Shown: positions 1-7,776 of the stretch, piece by piece | How the letters are laid out: each line of letters opens with the position of its first letter | How positions within the stretch are numbered: the stretch's first letter is position 1 | Assembly: GCA_023392535.1 (NCBI GenBank) | Contig: JAEVYY010000018.1 | Coordinates: 1 to 64,000 of the forward strand | Length of the DNA stretch: 64,000 nt | Reading direction: 5' to 3' | Source: Bacillota bacterium | GTDB lineage: Bacteria; Bacillota; Clostridia; Lachnospirales; Lachnospiraceae | Translations under genes and position numbers: made by a program | The notes under the pieces: model-generated | Seen by the model: the letters and a program-made list of their open reading frames with translations, nothing else | Told to the model about the DNA's origin: nothing | Database searches by the model: none

Positions 1-415
1 CCTACAAAAAAATGGATGCACAACATAGTTTGATGAACAGCTGTATGATGCCGCTGGTACTTTGAGCATGTCCTTTATGCTCTTACGTACCACTGCGGCT
101 AAAATCCAAGCGGAAGCGTGCTGTGAATGAACTATGTTGTGCATCCATTTTATTCAAAACCAGAAGGTGCAAATGGATACCGTACCTAGTTTGATGAATA
201 TGTATTTTATTTACGTACCACTGCGGCAAAATCCAAGCGGAAGCGTGCTGTGAATGAACTATGTTGTGCATCCATTTTATCGAAAATCAGAAAGTGCAAA
301 TGGATACCTTCATGCTCTTATATACCACTGCGGCTTAAATCCAAGCGGAAGCGTGCTGCGAATGAACTATGTTGTGCATCCATTTTATCGAAAACCAGAA
401 GGTGCAAATGAAACT
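1..415 (+). repeat. Left array of palindromic repeats (subfamily A), one full and two partial units
   Basis: One complete unit lies at about 7-155. Its ends form a near-perfect closing stem of about 19-22 bp (5' arm from 11, 3' arm ending near 153). Inside are a second imperfect stem (CCGCTGGTAC near 53-62 with GTACCACTGCGG near 87-98) and a small hairpin GAGCAT/ATGCTC (64-84). Two further units at about 165-285 and 292-395 keep only the 3' half, and each is preceded by a linker containing GGTGCAAAT or AGTGCAAAT. The same family recurs at 51878-53535. Short open frames across it carry repeated peptides and have no ribosome sites, so I treat it as non-coding. It may be a MITE-like element or a structured RNA; I do not recognise the family. 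Confidence 0.85.
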
Positions 416-431
416 CTCTATATTTTCGTAA

Positions 432-475
432 ACAAACAAAACCCATGAAAGTAAACTCTCATGGGTTTCGTTTGT
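432..475. terminator. Bidirectional hairpin terminator closing the left repeat array
   Basis: An inverted repeat pairs ACAAACAAAACCCATGA with TCATGGGTTTCGTTTGT around a short loop. The arms are A-rich on one side and T-rich on the other, so it could stop transcription from either direction. Confidence 0.6.
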
Positions 476-838
476 GTAAAAGGGGAATTCTTCCGGAATT
501 GCTAATTAGCAGACTTGACTTTACTATCAAGTCAAAGTTATTATATCTCGTTTTAATCGGCAAATCTATAAATATATTGAGTGATAATAAAACTATATTA
601 GCGAATGGTGTAGAAGAATGTTGAATGCTAATGAAATAAATATAATAATTTCCAATAAATTCCATATTTTAAAAAAAATGTAAGAAAAGTTCGATAAATC
701 TATATTGATTTTAAGCATTTTAATAAAATTTTGATAATTTTGAAAAATATTATAAATCAGGGATTTAATATAAGCGTATAATATGTTAAAATAATAACGA
801 TATAATTGTAATAAAATAGATAAGGAGGATAATAGAGT
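476..838. other. AT-rich intergenic region upstream of the alcohol dehydrogenase gene
   Basis: No convincing gene is visible in this stretch of about 360 bases. A TATAAT hexamer at 777-782 is a possible -10 element for the downstream gene, but no good -35 sits at the right distance. The ribosome site AAGGAGG at 822-828 precedes the ATG at 839. An open frame on the minus strand (459-665) is low-complexity and lacks support. Confidence 0.5.
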
Positions 839-2056
839 ATGGCAAGATTTACGTTACCGCGCGATTTGTATCATGGAAAAGGTTCTTTAGAGGCACTAAA
901 GGATTTTGAAGGTAAAAGAGCAATTATCTGTGTAGGCGGAGGCTCCATGAAACGTTTTGGTTTCTTGGACAGAGCCCAGCGATATTTGGAAGAAGCAGGC
1001 ATGCAGGTCGAATTGTTTGAAGGAATTGAACCAGATCCATCCGTTGAGACGGTCATGAAAGGTGCTGAAGTGATGAAGGCGTTTCAACCAGATTGGATCA
1101 TTGCTATAGGTGGTGGATCACCTATTGATGCAGCAAAGGCTATGTGGATAAAATACGAATATCCAGATATAACATTCGAAGAAATGTGCAAGATATTTGG
1201 TATCCCCAAACTTCGAAAAAAAGCAAAATTCTGTGCGATTTCTTCAACATCTGGTACAGCCACGGAAGTAACTGCATTTTCTATCATCACAGATTATCAA
1301 AAGGGAGTCAAGTATCCGATAGCGGATTTTGAGATTACACCAGATGTTGCAATTGTAGATTCTGATCTGGCAGAGACGATGCCACAAAAATTGGTGGCGC
1401 ATACAGGTATGGATGCTATGACACATGCAGTAGAGGCATATGTATCCACTGCGAACTGCGACTTTACAGATCCCCTTGCATTACATGCGATTAAGATGAT
1501 TCAGAGAGATCTTGTGGAATCTTATCATGGAGATATGGAAAAAAGAGCTACAATGCATAATGCACAATGTCTTGCAGGTATGGCATTTTCTAATGCTTTA
1601 TTGGGAATCGTACACTCTATGGCTCATAAGACAGGGGCAGCTTTTGACGATTACGGTGCACATATTATTCATGGTGCTGCAAATGCGATGTATCTGCCAA
1701 AGGTCATTGCTTTCAATGCGAAAGATGAATCAGCAAAAAAACGCTATGGCGACATTGTAGATTTTATGGGATTAGGTGGTTCTACTCCGGATGAGAAAGT
1801 ATATTTATTAATTCAGTATCTTAGAAATATGAATGATGAATTGAAGATTCCTCATTGCATTCGTAATTATGGAGCCGACAGTTATCCGACAGAACATGGA
1901 TTTGTTCCAGAAGAGGTATTTTTAGAAAGACTCCCAAAAATTTCCGCAAATGCTATAGGAGATGCTTGTACAGGATCAAATCCTCGCCAGCCAAGCCAAG
2001 AAGAAATGGAAAAACTATTAAAATGTTGCTATTATGATACAGAAGTAAATTTCTAA
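839..2056 (+). CDS. Iron-containing alcohol dehydrogenase
   Basis: This 405-residue protein is a group III, iron-dependent alcohol dehydrogenase that interconverts aldehydes and alcohols with NAD(P)H in the cytoplasm, usually to dispose of fermentation reductant. The nucleotide-binding motif GGGSPIDAAK lies at residues 91-100. The four expected metal ligands are visible as Asp192 and His196 in GMDAMTHA, His263 in VHSMAH and His278 in IHGAAN, at spacings typical of the family. Length is normal. The start is fixed by a strong AAGGAGG at 822-828. It appears monocistronic, flanked by the repeat array and a terminator at 2074. Butanol or ethanol dehydrogenase activity is likely, but the substrate cannot be read from sequence. 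Confidence 0.93.
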   Translation: MARFTLPRDLYHGKGSLEALKDFEGKRAIICVGGGSMKRFGFLDRAQRYLEEAGMQVELFEGIEPDPSVETVMKGAEVMKAFQPDWIIAIGGGSPIDAAKAMWIKYEYPDITFEEMCKIFGIPKLRKKAKFCAISSTSGTATEVTAFSIITDYQKGVKYPIADFEITPDVAIVDSDLAETMPQKLVAHTGMDAMTHAVEAYVSTANCDFTDPLALHAIKMIQRDLVESYHGDMEKRATMHNAQCLAGMAFSNALLGIVHSMAHKTGAAFDDYGAHIIHGAANAMYLPKVIAFNAKDESAKKRYGDIVDFMGLGGSTPDEKVYLLIQYLRNMNDELKIPHCIRNYGADSYPTEHGFVPEEVFLERLPKISANAIGDACTGSNPRQPSQEEMEKLLKCCYYDTEVNF

Positions 2057-2073
2057 CATCATTTATTCAATAG

Positions 2074-2110
2074 AATCTCCTGATGCAAATATTACATCAG
2101 GAGATTTTTG
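2074..2110. terminator. Intrinsic terminator between convergent genes
   Basis: A 12-bp stem AATCTCCTGATG / CATCAGGAGATT is followed by a T-run on the plus strand. It ends the alcohol dehydrogenase transcript and, read the other way, probably the convergent 764-residue gene. Confidence 0.85.
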
Positions 2111-2115
2111 TTAGT

Positions 2116-4410
2116 TTATTTATCAATATAAGCTTGCTCAAGTTCAAGTTCGGTAGGAATTTGATAACCATTAGCAATTAATTTTTTTGTAACATTGGAA
2201 AGGTGCGTAGTGTGCTGGGAACGCTTTATATCGTGGCGAGAAATTAAATCCGTATATAGAGGATTAGTCGAAAGCTTTTGACGTATGTCTTTCGAAAAAG
2301 GACAGAATTGAAATAATACTCCTCTACATACTTTATTCAGTCTTGGAGAGCCATTACCTTCATGTAAGATCCAGGTGATATAGTCCCGGATAAATACTTC
2401 CCTGTAATTGTTTTTAGATTTTTGAAGAGTCAGTTTTAATTGTTCTTTGGCTTGCGAAGAAAGATCGTTATTTTTACGGTAAAATTGTAAATAATCACAA
2501 TAGTAACTTGTAAGCGATGGATCCGAAACATCATTCCATCGTGACCCCTGAACACGTTTACACATTTCCCATCGGAATTCTCCGGTCAGACGAATAAACA
2601 GAGAATCTAGATCAGCCATACAAAAAGCAGATAACATCATGCGGGCAGGTGTCTTACGGTTACGACCTTCAATTTCCTGCCACATGACAGCACGTATCCC
2701 AGTATTGGGCATTAATATCACAGTAGGGAGGATTTCAGTATGAAGAAATTCTTTTGTAATTCTACAAGATTCATTAGAATAAATACTTTCGTGGTAATAT
2801 GCAGAAAAATCTATTGCACGGATTGCTTCAAAGTTTTCCTTTATTTTAGCAGGAGTTATCATGGTACCTTCTAAGGATTTTAGAATATTTTGCTCGCATA
2901 AAACAGGGCAGAAAGTAGAAATACGTCCGAATGTAATTTTATTTACCGTAGGAAACATATTATGTAATTCATACATTGCCTTTTGAGCTGGATCATGGAG
3001 CATGCGCCGTTCAACATCTGGTGTGATTTGTCCTGTAACTTTCATTTCATGGATATAAGCATTGTAGTCTACATCAAATTCATTTCTGCTAGGTTCCCTT
3101 TTACCTTGAAAAATAGCAAGCAGCCATTCATAGAAAGTATAGATTCCATGTTTGGAATCACCGCGATAATCATCTACGATGGAGTATAAATAGGTAGCAT
3201 TCTGAATTCCGGAAAGGACCTCATCCACATATCCAAAATTCAAGAACATTTTGACTATTTTAGGAATATTCTTGTCTTTTACACTTTGCTGAAAAACCGA
3301 GTTGTATATTTCATAAAAAAGTTTGGTGATTTTTAAACGTAATTTACGTGTGTCATCATCATCTGCATTTTTATCTGGTAATTGTTTCCACGCAATAATT
3401 TTTTCGCGAAAGGAATTTCCTATTTCCTCTGGGCAATCCGCATAATTTAATATCATATTGATAGAACCGGAAAGTGCCGAGATAGCGGAACTCTTAATGA
3501 CAGATTGTGGATCATCCTCTTCTAATACATCGCTTGCCTGTCGTTCTAATCTTGCATTTGATATTATTTCTTTGTATTCATTTACTCGCTTCTTATAGTA
3601 AAGTGCATCAATTGCAGGATTTCCCTCCAACTGAATCGTTAATCTGCTAATGGTAGCATCCAAAGAAAAAGAATCGGCTCCAGATTTGGAAGCCATTACA
3701 TAAAGATCGGTTAAGAGTGCAAATAAATCTAATTTCTGACTATTTAGCAAGAGAGAAGAAAGATTAGAATTATATTCATAAACAACTGTGCTTACCTCGT
3801 ATATATGATGCACATCTTTACAAGCATTACAGAGAAGACCCAGGCAGATAGCAGGATTATTCTGATATAAGAGAGCCTTTGTCTGCGAATCCATTGTTTT
3901 TAAGGCCTCGTAATAATTGGTAGACCATTCGTCAATATTTTCTTCCAATGAAAGTGGTTTTATCGATTCCAGGTTTCCGAGAGTGTTTGCAGGTTGGGCA
4001 TACTGCAGACATAAGTTTTTATAATCTTCGTAACTGCTTAGTAAGTAATGATATAATTTGTCGGAAAAAAAGGTGGACATGACATAACTATCAATAATAT
4101 CGCATATTTGGCGTATGACAGAAGAAGCAAAGAGTAAGGATATGTCACGGTTGTCATAAATTATATCAGATAAATCAGACGGGTTCTTACATGGATACAT
4201 AATCAATGTAGTTGGTTCTAATGTTGTGTATGATGCAGAATGCTTCTGAAAGCATATATCGGTAATGCCAATGACATCTCCCATTTTAAGTAAAAGTTCA
4301 CCATTTGGCAAAGATGCCTTAATTGAGCCTTTTTTTATAAGTGCTATATATTCAAGTGGTTCATCTGTCTGAATAATGACAGTATCTTCTGAAAATTCTT
4401 GTGATATCAT
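2116..4410 (-). CDS. Large protein with N-terminal cyclic-nucleotide-binding-like domain, function unknown
   Basis: This 764-residue soluble protein begins with about 120 residues that look like the beta-barrel of a CRP-type cyclic-nucleotide-binding domain (a run of short strands with GSIKASLPNGELLLKMGDV near residues 28-46). I see no DNA-binding helix-turn-helix after it. The remaining 640 residues are largely helical, with no transmembrane segment or enzyme motif I recognise, and a Cys- and Arg-rich stretch near the C-terminus. The start is supported by GGAGGG just upstream of the ATG on the minus strand. It is transcribed alone, convergent with the alcohol dehydrogenase. A stress or signalling role is a guess. 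Confidence is high that it is a gene and low on function. Confidence 0.75.
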   Translation of the reverse strand: MISQEFSEDTVIIQTDEPLEYIALIKKGSIKASLPNGELLLKMGDVIGITDICFQKHSASYTTLEPTTLIMYPCKNPSDLSDIIYDNRDISLLFASSVIRQICDIIDSYVMSTFFSDKLYHYLLSSYEDYKNLCLQYAQPANTLGNLESIKPLSLEENIDEWSTNYYEALKTMDSQTKALLYQNNPAICLGLLCNACKDVHHIYEVSTVVYEYNSNLSSLLLNSQKLDLFALLTDLYVMASKSGADSFSLDATISRLTIQLEGNPAIDALYYKKRVNEYKEIISNARLERQASDVLEEDDPQSVIKSSAISALSGSINMILNYADCPEEIGNSFREKIIAWKQLPDKNADDDDTRKLRLKITKLFYEIYNSVFQQSVKDKNIPKIVKMFLNFGYVDEVLSGIQNATYLYSIVDDYRGDSKHGIYTFYEWLLAIFQGKREPSRNEFDVDYNAYIHEMKVTGQITPDVERRMLHDPAQKAMYELHNMFPTVNKITFGRISTFCPVLCEQNILKSLEGTMITPAKIKENFEAIRAIDFSAYYHESIYSNESCRITKEFLHTEILPTVILMPNTGIRAVMWQEIEGRNRKTPARMMLSAFCMADLDSLFIRLTGEFRWEMCKRVQGSRWNDVSDPSLTSYYCDYLQFYRKNNDLSSQAKEQLKLTLQKSKNNYREVFIRDYITWILHEGNGSPRLNKVCRGVLFQFCPFSKDIRQKLSTNPLYTDLISRHDIKRSQHTTHLSNVTKKLIANGYQIPTELELEQAYIDK

Positions 4411-4602
4411 TAGAATCCCTCCTTATTTTTCCTTATTATACTAATTAATAAGAGTAAATACAACAAGAATAAAAGGAATATGTGTCACTTTTCTAGAAAC
4501 AAATGGTGTACATTTTGCAATTTTATGATAAAATATATTTATATCTGCAGGAATGGAAAGCACAGATAGATTATATTTTAGGATTTCCAGGGGGTTTCAA
4601 GT

Positions 4603-5064
4603 ATGGAAAATGAAGAAAAGCTAAGTATAGAAGAGGTTATTAAAGAGTATAAAGAAGATGTCTATAGAATGTTAAAATATATCCCATGGTTGGAATCAAA
4701 AGTGGGACAGAATGTTTCGGATACCTATCAAGGGGATGGTCTTTCAAAGTCTATTAAATTTCCAGTTTATGACAGCACTTTGTTGAGTTTTGTAAAAGAA
4801 GTAAAAGAAACAAAATTAATTAAGAAAAATTATGTGTATGCTTATTCGAAATACAGAATGTCTACCTATGAAGATGAATTGAAAAATATAAAAAGAGCAA
4901 AGGTCACACAAATGAACCTATTATGTGATATTTTATCTAAATATGTATTAAAAGGAATGACAAAAGCAAATGTATGGACGGAGGGCGTGGAAAAGGGTGT
5001 TTTTCTGGAAGTGTTGTTAAAATTACGCGAACTGATTGAGTTTTATGAGGGACCATTGAATTAG
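4603..5064 (+). CDS. Hypothetical protein upstream of a TetR regulator
   Basis: This 153-residue soluble protein is helical and rich in Lys and Glu, with no signal peptide or membrane segment. I do not recognise the family. A CAGGGGG sequence lies about 10 bases before the ATG, and coding-like codon use continues to the stop. The next gene, a TetR regulator, starts 25 bases after its stop, so the two probably form an operon. A segment around residues 110-150 (Asp-Ile-Leu-Ser-Lys-Tyr, then Gly-Val-Glu-Lys-Gly-Val-Phe) looks like a compact helical domain. It could be a partner or target of the regulator. Confidence 0.7.
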   Translation: MENEEKLSIEEVIKEYKEDVYRMLKYIPWLESKVGQNVSDTYQGDGLSKSIKFPVYDSTLLSFVKEVKETKLIKKNYVYAYSKYRMSTYEDELKNIKRAKVTQMNLLCDILSKYVLKGMTKANVWTEGVEKGVFLEVLLKLRELIEFYEGPLN

Positions 5065-5089
5065 ATAAGAGATCGATAGGAGTTTCAAC

Positions 5090-5674
5090 ATGGGAGAAAA
5101 ATCGGTACAAAAAAGACAATACATATTGGAAACAGCGCGAGAAGTCTTTCAGGAGAAGGGTTATAAAAATGTTACCATGAAAGATATTGTTGAGCGGTGT
5201 GAGATAAGCCGCGGTGGTCTGTACTTATATTTTAACAGTACAAAAGAATTATTCGAAGAAGTCATGCAGATTGAAACGCAGGAAACAGATGAGGTGTTTA
5301 CAGGAGCGATCAGTGAAGATACGACGGCTACGGATATTCTTTTACTATTTTTTAAAGAACAGAAAAAAGAATTGATTCTTAAGAAAAAGAGTTTGACAAT
5401 TGCAATTTATGAGTTTTTTTTTGAAAATCAAGTTCCTAAAAAAGAAAATATGATTCGCAGGCAATTTGATGTAGCGGTAAAAATAATGGAGCAGCTAATT
5501 ACAGAAGGGGTAGAAAATGGAGAATTTTATTGTGAGGATATTAAGGGAATGGCCCGTAATATTATACTAGTAATTGAAGGAATGAAAATCGCTTCTCAAA
5601 CAATGGGACTATCGGATGAAATGATAGATCTAGAATTTGGTTTTATTGTTCAAGGATTGGTCATAGATGAATAA
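5090..5674 (+). CDS. TetR/AcrR family transcriptional regulator
   Basis: This is a 194-residue one-component repressor. The N-terminal helix-turn-helix covers about residues 10-58 and ends with the family signature RGGLYLYFNSTKELFEEVM. The remaining 130 residues are the helical ligand-binding and dimer domain, which is too variable to name a ligand. It follows the hypothetical gene at 4603 by 25 bases and is closed by a terminator at 5686. Its likely targets are its own operon or the next gene pair at 5784-7666, but no operator could be identified with confidence. Confidence 0.9.
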   Translation: MGEKSVQKRQYILETAREVFQEKGYKNVTMKDIVERCEISRGGLYLYFNSTKELFEEVMQIETQETDEVFTGAISEDTTATDILLLFFKEQKKELILKKKSLTIAIYEFFFENQVPKKENMIRRQFDVAVKIMEQLITEGVENGEFYCEDIKGMARNIILVIEGMKIASQTMGLSDEMIDLEFGFIVQGLVIDE

Positions 5675-5685
5675 AAAATAGCAGG

Positions 5686-5718
5686 CTTCAAGGATGAGCA
5701 AGTCCTTGGAGTTTTTTT
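5686..5718 (+). terminator. Intrinsic terminator after the TetR gene
   Basis: A 9-bp stem CTTCAAGGA / TCCTTGGAG with one G-U pair is followed by seven T residues (5712-5718). Confidence 0.85.
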
Positions 5719-5783
5719 GTATTAATGGCTTTCCATATCAAAAAGTTTATAAACTCAAACAAAAATAGAAAGGATATCAATGT

Positions 5784-6728
5784 ATGATAGAAGAAGTAGT
5801 ATCGGTAGAATTGCCCGTGCATGAAAAAATGATAATCCATAAGAATCGGTTAAAGCCTAAAATGGAAACAGGAAGAGAAAAGAGAATTTCTATCGTAACT
5901 GGCGTGCATGGCGATGAATTAGAGGGACAATATGTATGTTATGAAATTATAAGAAGAATCCAGTTAAACCTTGAGTTTTTAAATGGAATTATTGATGTTT
6001 ATCCTTGTATCAATCCACTGGGGATGGATGCTGTATATCGCAATGTACCAAAAACAGAGACTGATATGAATCGTATTTTTCCAGGAAATAAAAAGGGAAC
6101 AATGATGGAATATATAGCGTTTTGCATTGTGGAAGATATCATTGGATCAGATCTTTGTATTGATGTACATTCCAGTGATACATTTCTAAGAGAGATTCCA
6201 CAAGTTCGTTTAAGGGAGACTTATTCGGATAAATTGCTACCTTTTGCAGAACGAATGAATGTTGATATGATATGGACAAATGCAGCCAGAACTGTGGATG
6301 AATCAACACTGGCCTACAGTCTAAATATGTTGGGTGTACCAGCAATGATAGTGGAAATGGGAATTGGAAATCATATCAATAAAGAATTTGGTGATCAGGT
6401 GGTTGACGGGATATTTAATGTCATGAATAAAATGGGTATTTGGAAGGGCGAAGTTGTGCCGGTAAAGAAGCCTTTGGTTCCAAAAGAAGGGGAAATAGAG
6501 TTTATACGTGCAAATAAAACAGGGGTATTTATTCCTGCGATTTGTTATAACCAGTATGTGAAAGAAGGTCAGAAATTAGGAGAAATTATAGAGCCATTAT
6601 CAGGGGAATGTCAGGAAATATTCTATGCAAAAAGAACAGGTTTGGTCTTTTCGTTGCGAGAATATCCAATGATTTATGAAGGGGCGTTAATTGCTAGAAT
6701 GATTTCAGGAGTCGGGGAGGATGGATGA
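5784..6728 (+). CDS. Succinylglutamate desuccinylase/aspartoacylase-like M14 metalloenzyme
   Basis: This 314-residue protein belongs to the zinc carboxypeptidase-like amidohydrolases (M14, AstE/AspA type), which remove acyl groups from amino acids or small amides. The zinc site is intact: His42 and Glu45 in VHGDELEG and His129 in IDVHSS. A candidate catalytic Glu191 lies in MIVEMGIG. The C-terminal 80 residues resemble the beta-rich, biotinyl-lipoyl-like domain common in AstE-type proteins. The next gene overlaps by four bases and is a paralogue lacking these residues, which suggests the two proteins work together, perhaps as a heteromer. No signal peptide is seen. Substrate is unknown. Confidence 0.88.
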   Translation: MIEEVVSVELPVHEKMIIHKNRLKPKMETGREKRISIVTGVHGDELEGQYVCYEIIRRIQLNLEFLNGIIDVYPCINPLGMDAVYRNVPKTETDMNRIFPGNKKGTMMEYIAFCIVEDIIGSDLCIDVHSSDTFLREIPQVRLRETYSDKLLPFAERMNVDMIWTNAARTVDESTLAYSLNMLGVPAMIVEMGIGNHINKEFGDQVVDGIFNVMNKMGIWKGEVVPVKKPLVPKEGEIEFIRANKTGVFIPAICYNQYVKEGQKLGEIIEPLSGECQEIFYAKRTGLVFSLREYPMIYEGALIARMISGVGEDG

Positions 6729-7666
6729 TCATGTATATACGAGATATTGTTACGTTGAAGACCCCTTATAGAAATGATTTTAAAATTAAGGGCTATCATT
6801 TTGGAAAGGGTGAAAAATCTGCCTGTATTATGGGCCCGATTAGGGGAAATGAGATTCAGCAGCTCTATATTTGCTCACAACTTGTAAAAAAGTTGAAAGA
6901 ATTAGAATCCAATAATTGTATTAGTTCTGGAAAAGAGATTATGGTCATACCATGTATGAATAATTTTTCAATCAACGTAGGCAGGAGATTTTGGGCGGTA
7001 GATAATACCGATCTAAACCGTGAATTCCCTGGAAACGACTATGGGGAGACAACAGAGCGCATAGCGTATAGAATGATGGAAGAGATTAAAGAATACACCT
7101 ATGGAATACAATTTGCAAGTTTTTACATGACCGGTGAGTTTATACCGCATGTCAGGATGATGGAAACAGGATTCCAGAATACTTCACTGGCGAATCTATT
7201 TGGACTGCCATATGTCGTAGTAAGAAAACCGCGGCCAATTGATACAAAAACTTTAAATTTTAATTGGCAAAGAGATGAGACAGCTGCATTTTCTGTGTAT
7301 ACAAATAAAAATGACGAAATCGACCTAATCAGTGCCAAGCAGGCAGTAGCAGCAGTATTACGATTTTTGACCAGGATGGGTATTATAAAATATGAAAGTC
7401 ATAGTGGATATATCAGTCATGTAATTATGGAAGATGACTTGACTAATGTGCATAGTTGTTCGGCGGGAATTTTTCGTAATTTTGTAAAGTCTGGTCAGGA
7501 AATTCATTATAAAGAACCAATGGGTGAGGTAATAGATCCTTACGAAGGAAGAATCATTGAGACGATTCTTGCACCAACAGAAGGGATTGTATTTTTTACA
7601 CACAAAGAACCAATTGTAAGTCAAAATGAGTTGATTTACCGATTGATTCACAGGCTTCATGAATAA
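6725..7666 (+). CDS. Catalytically degenerate paralogue of the upstream M14-like protein
   Basis: This 313-residue protein aligns end to end with its neighbour (same length, shared NREFPGN-type motif near residue 98, same C-terminal domain). The zinc site is gone: the HGDE motif is RGNE here (Arg40, Glu43), and the third ligand position, aligned without gaps through the IPxVR motif, is Ala131. The segment aligned to the catalytic Glu191 reads FSVYTN. It therefore looks like a pseudoenzyme, perhaps a regulatory or structural partner. Translation is coupled through an ATGA overlap at 6725-6728, with GGGGAGG at 6714-6720. A second in-frame ATG at 6731 is possible. Confidence 0.85.
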   Translation: MIMYIRDIVTLKTPYRNDFKIKGYHFGKGEKSACIMGPIRGNEIQQLYICSQLVKKLKELESNNCISSGKEIMVIPCMNNFSINVGRRFWAVDNTDLNREFPGNDYGETTERIAYRMMEEIKEYTYGIQFASFYMTGEFIPHVRMMETGFQNTSLANLFGLPYVVVRKPRPIDTKTLNFNWQRDETAAFSVYTNKNDEIDLISAKQAVAAVLRFLTRMGIIKYESHSGYISHVIMEDDLTNVHSCSAGIFRNFVKSGQEIHYKEPMGEVIDPYEGRIIETILAPTEGIVFFTHKEPIVSQNELIYRLIHRLHE

Positions 7667-7684
7667 TGGCTTGAGAAGTTGGCA

Positions 7685-7712
7685 TTGAAAAAATAAAAAA
7701 TTTAAGTATAAT
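7685..7712 (+). promoter_or_regulatory. Probable sigma-A promoter for purL
   Basis: TTGAAA at 7685-7690 and TATAAT at 7707-7712 are separated by 16 bases. The leader to the ATG is about 60 bases, and I see no purine riboswitch in it. Confidence 0.6.
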
Positions 7713-7776
7713 AGAACTGATGCAGGCAAACTTTATACTGCAGGGGTAACATATCATAATCATACGGAGGATTATC

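Noticed and set aside
7667..7776. Purine riboswitch upstream of purL
   Set aside because: The leader is too short and lacks the conserved core; only a sigma-A promoter is evident.
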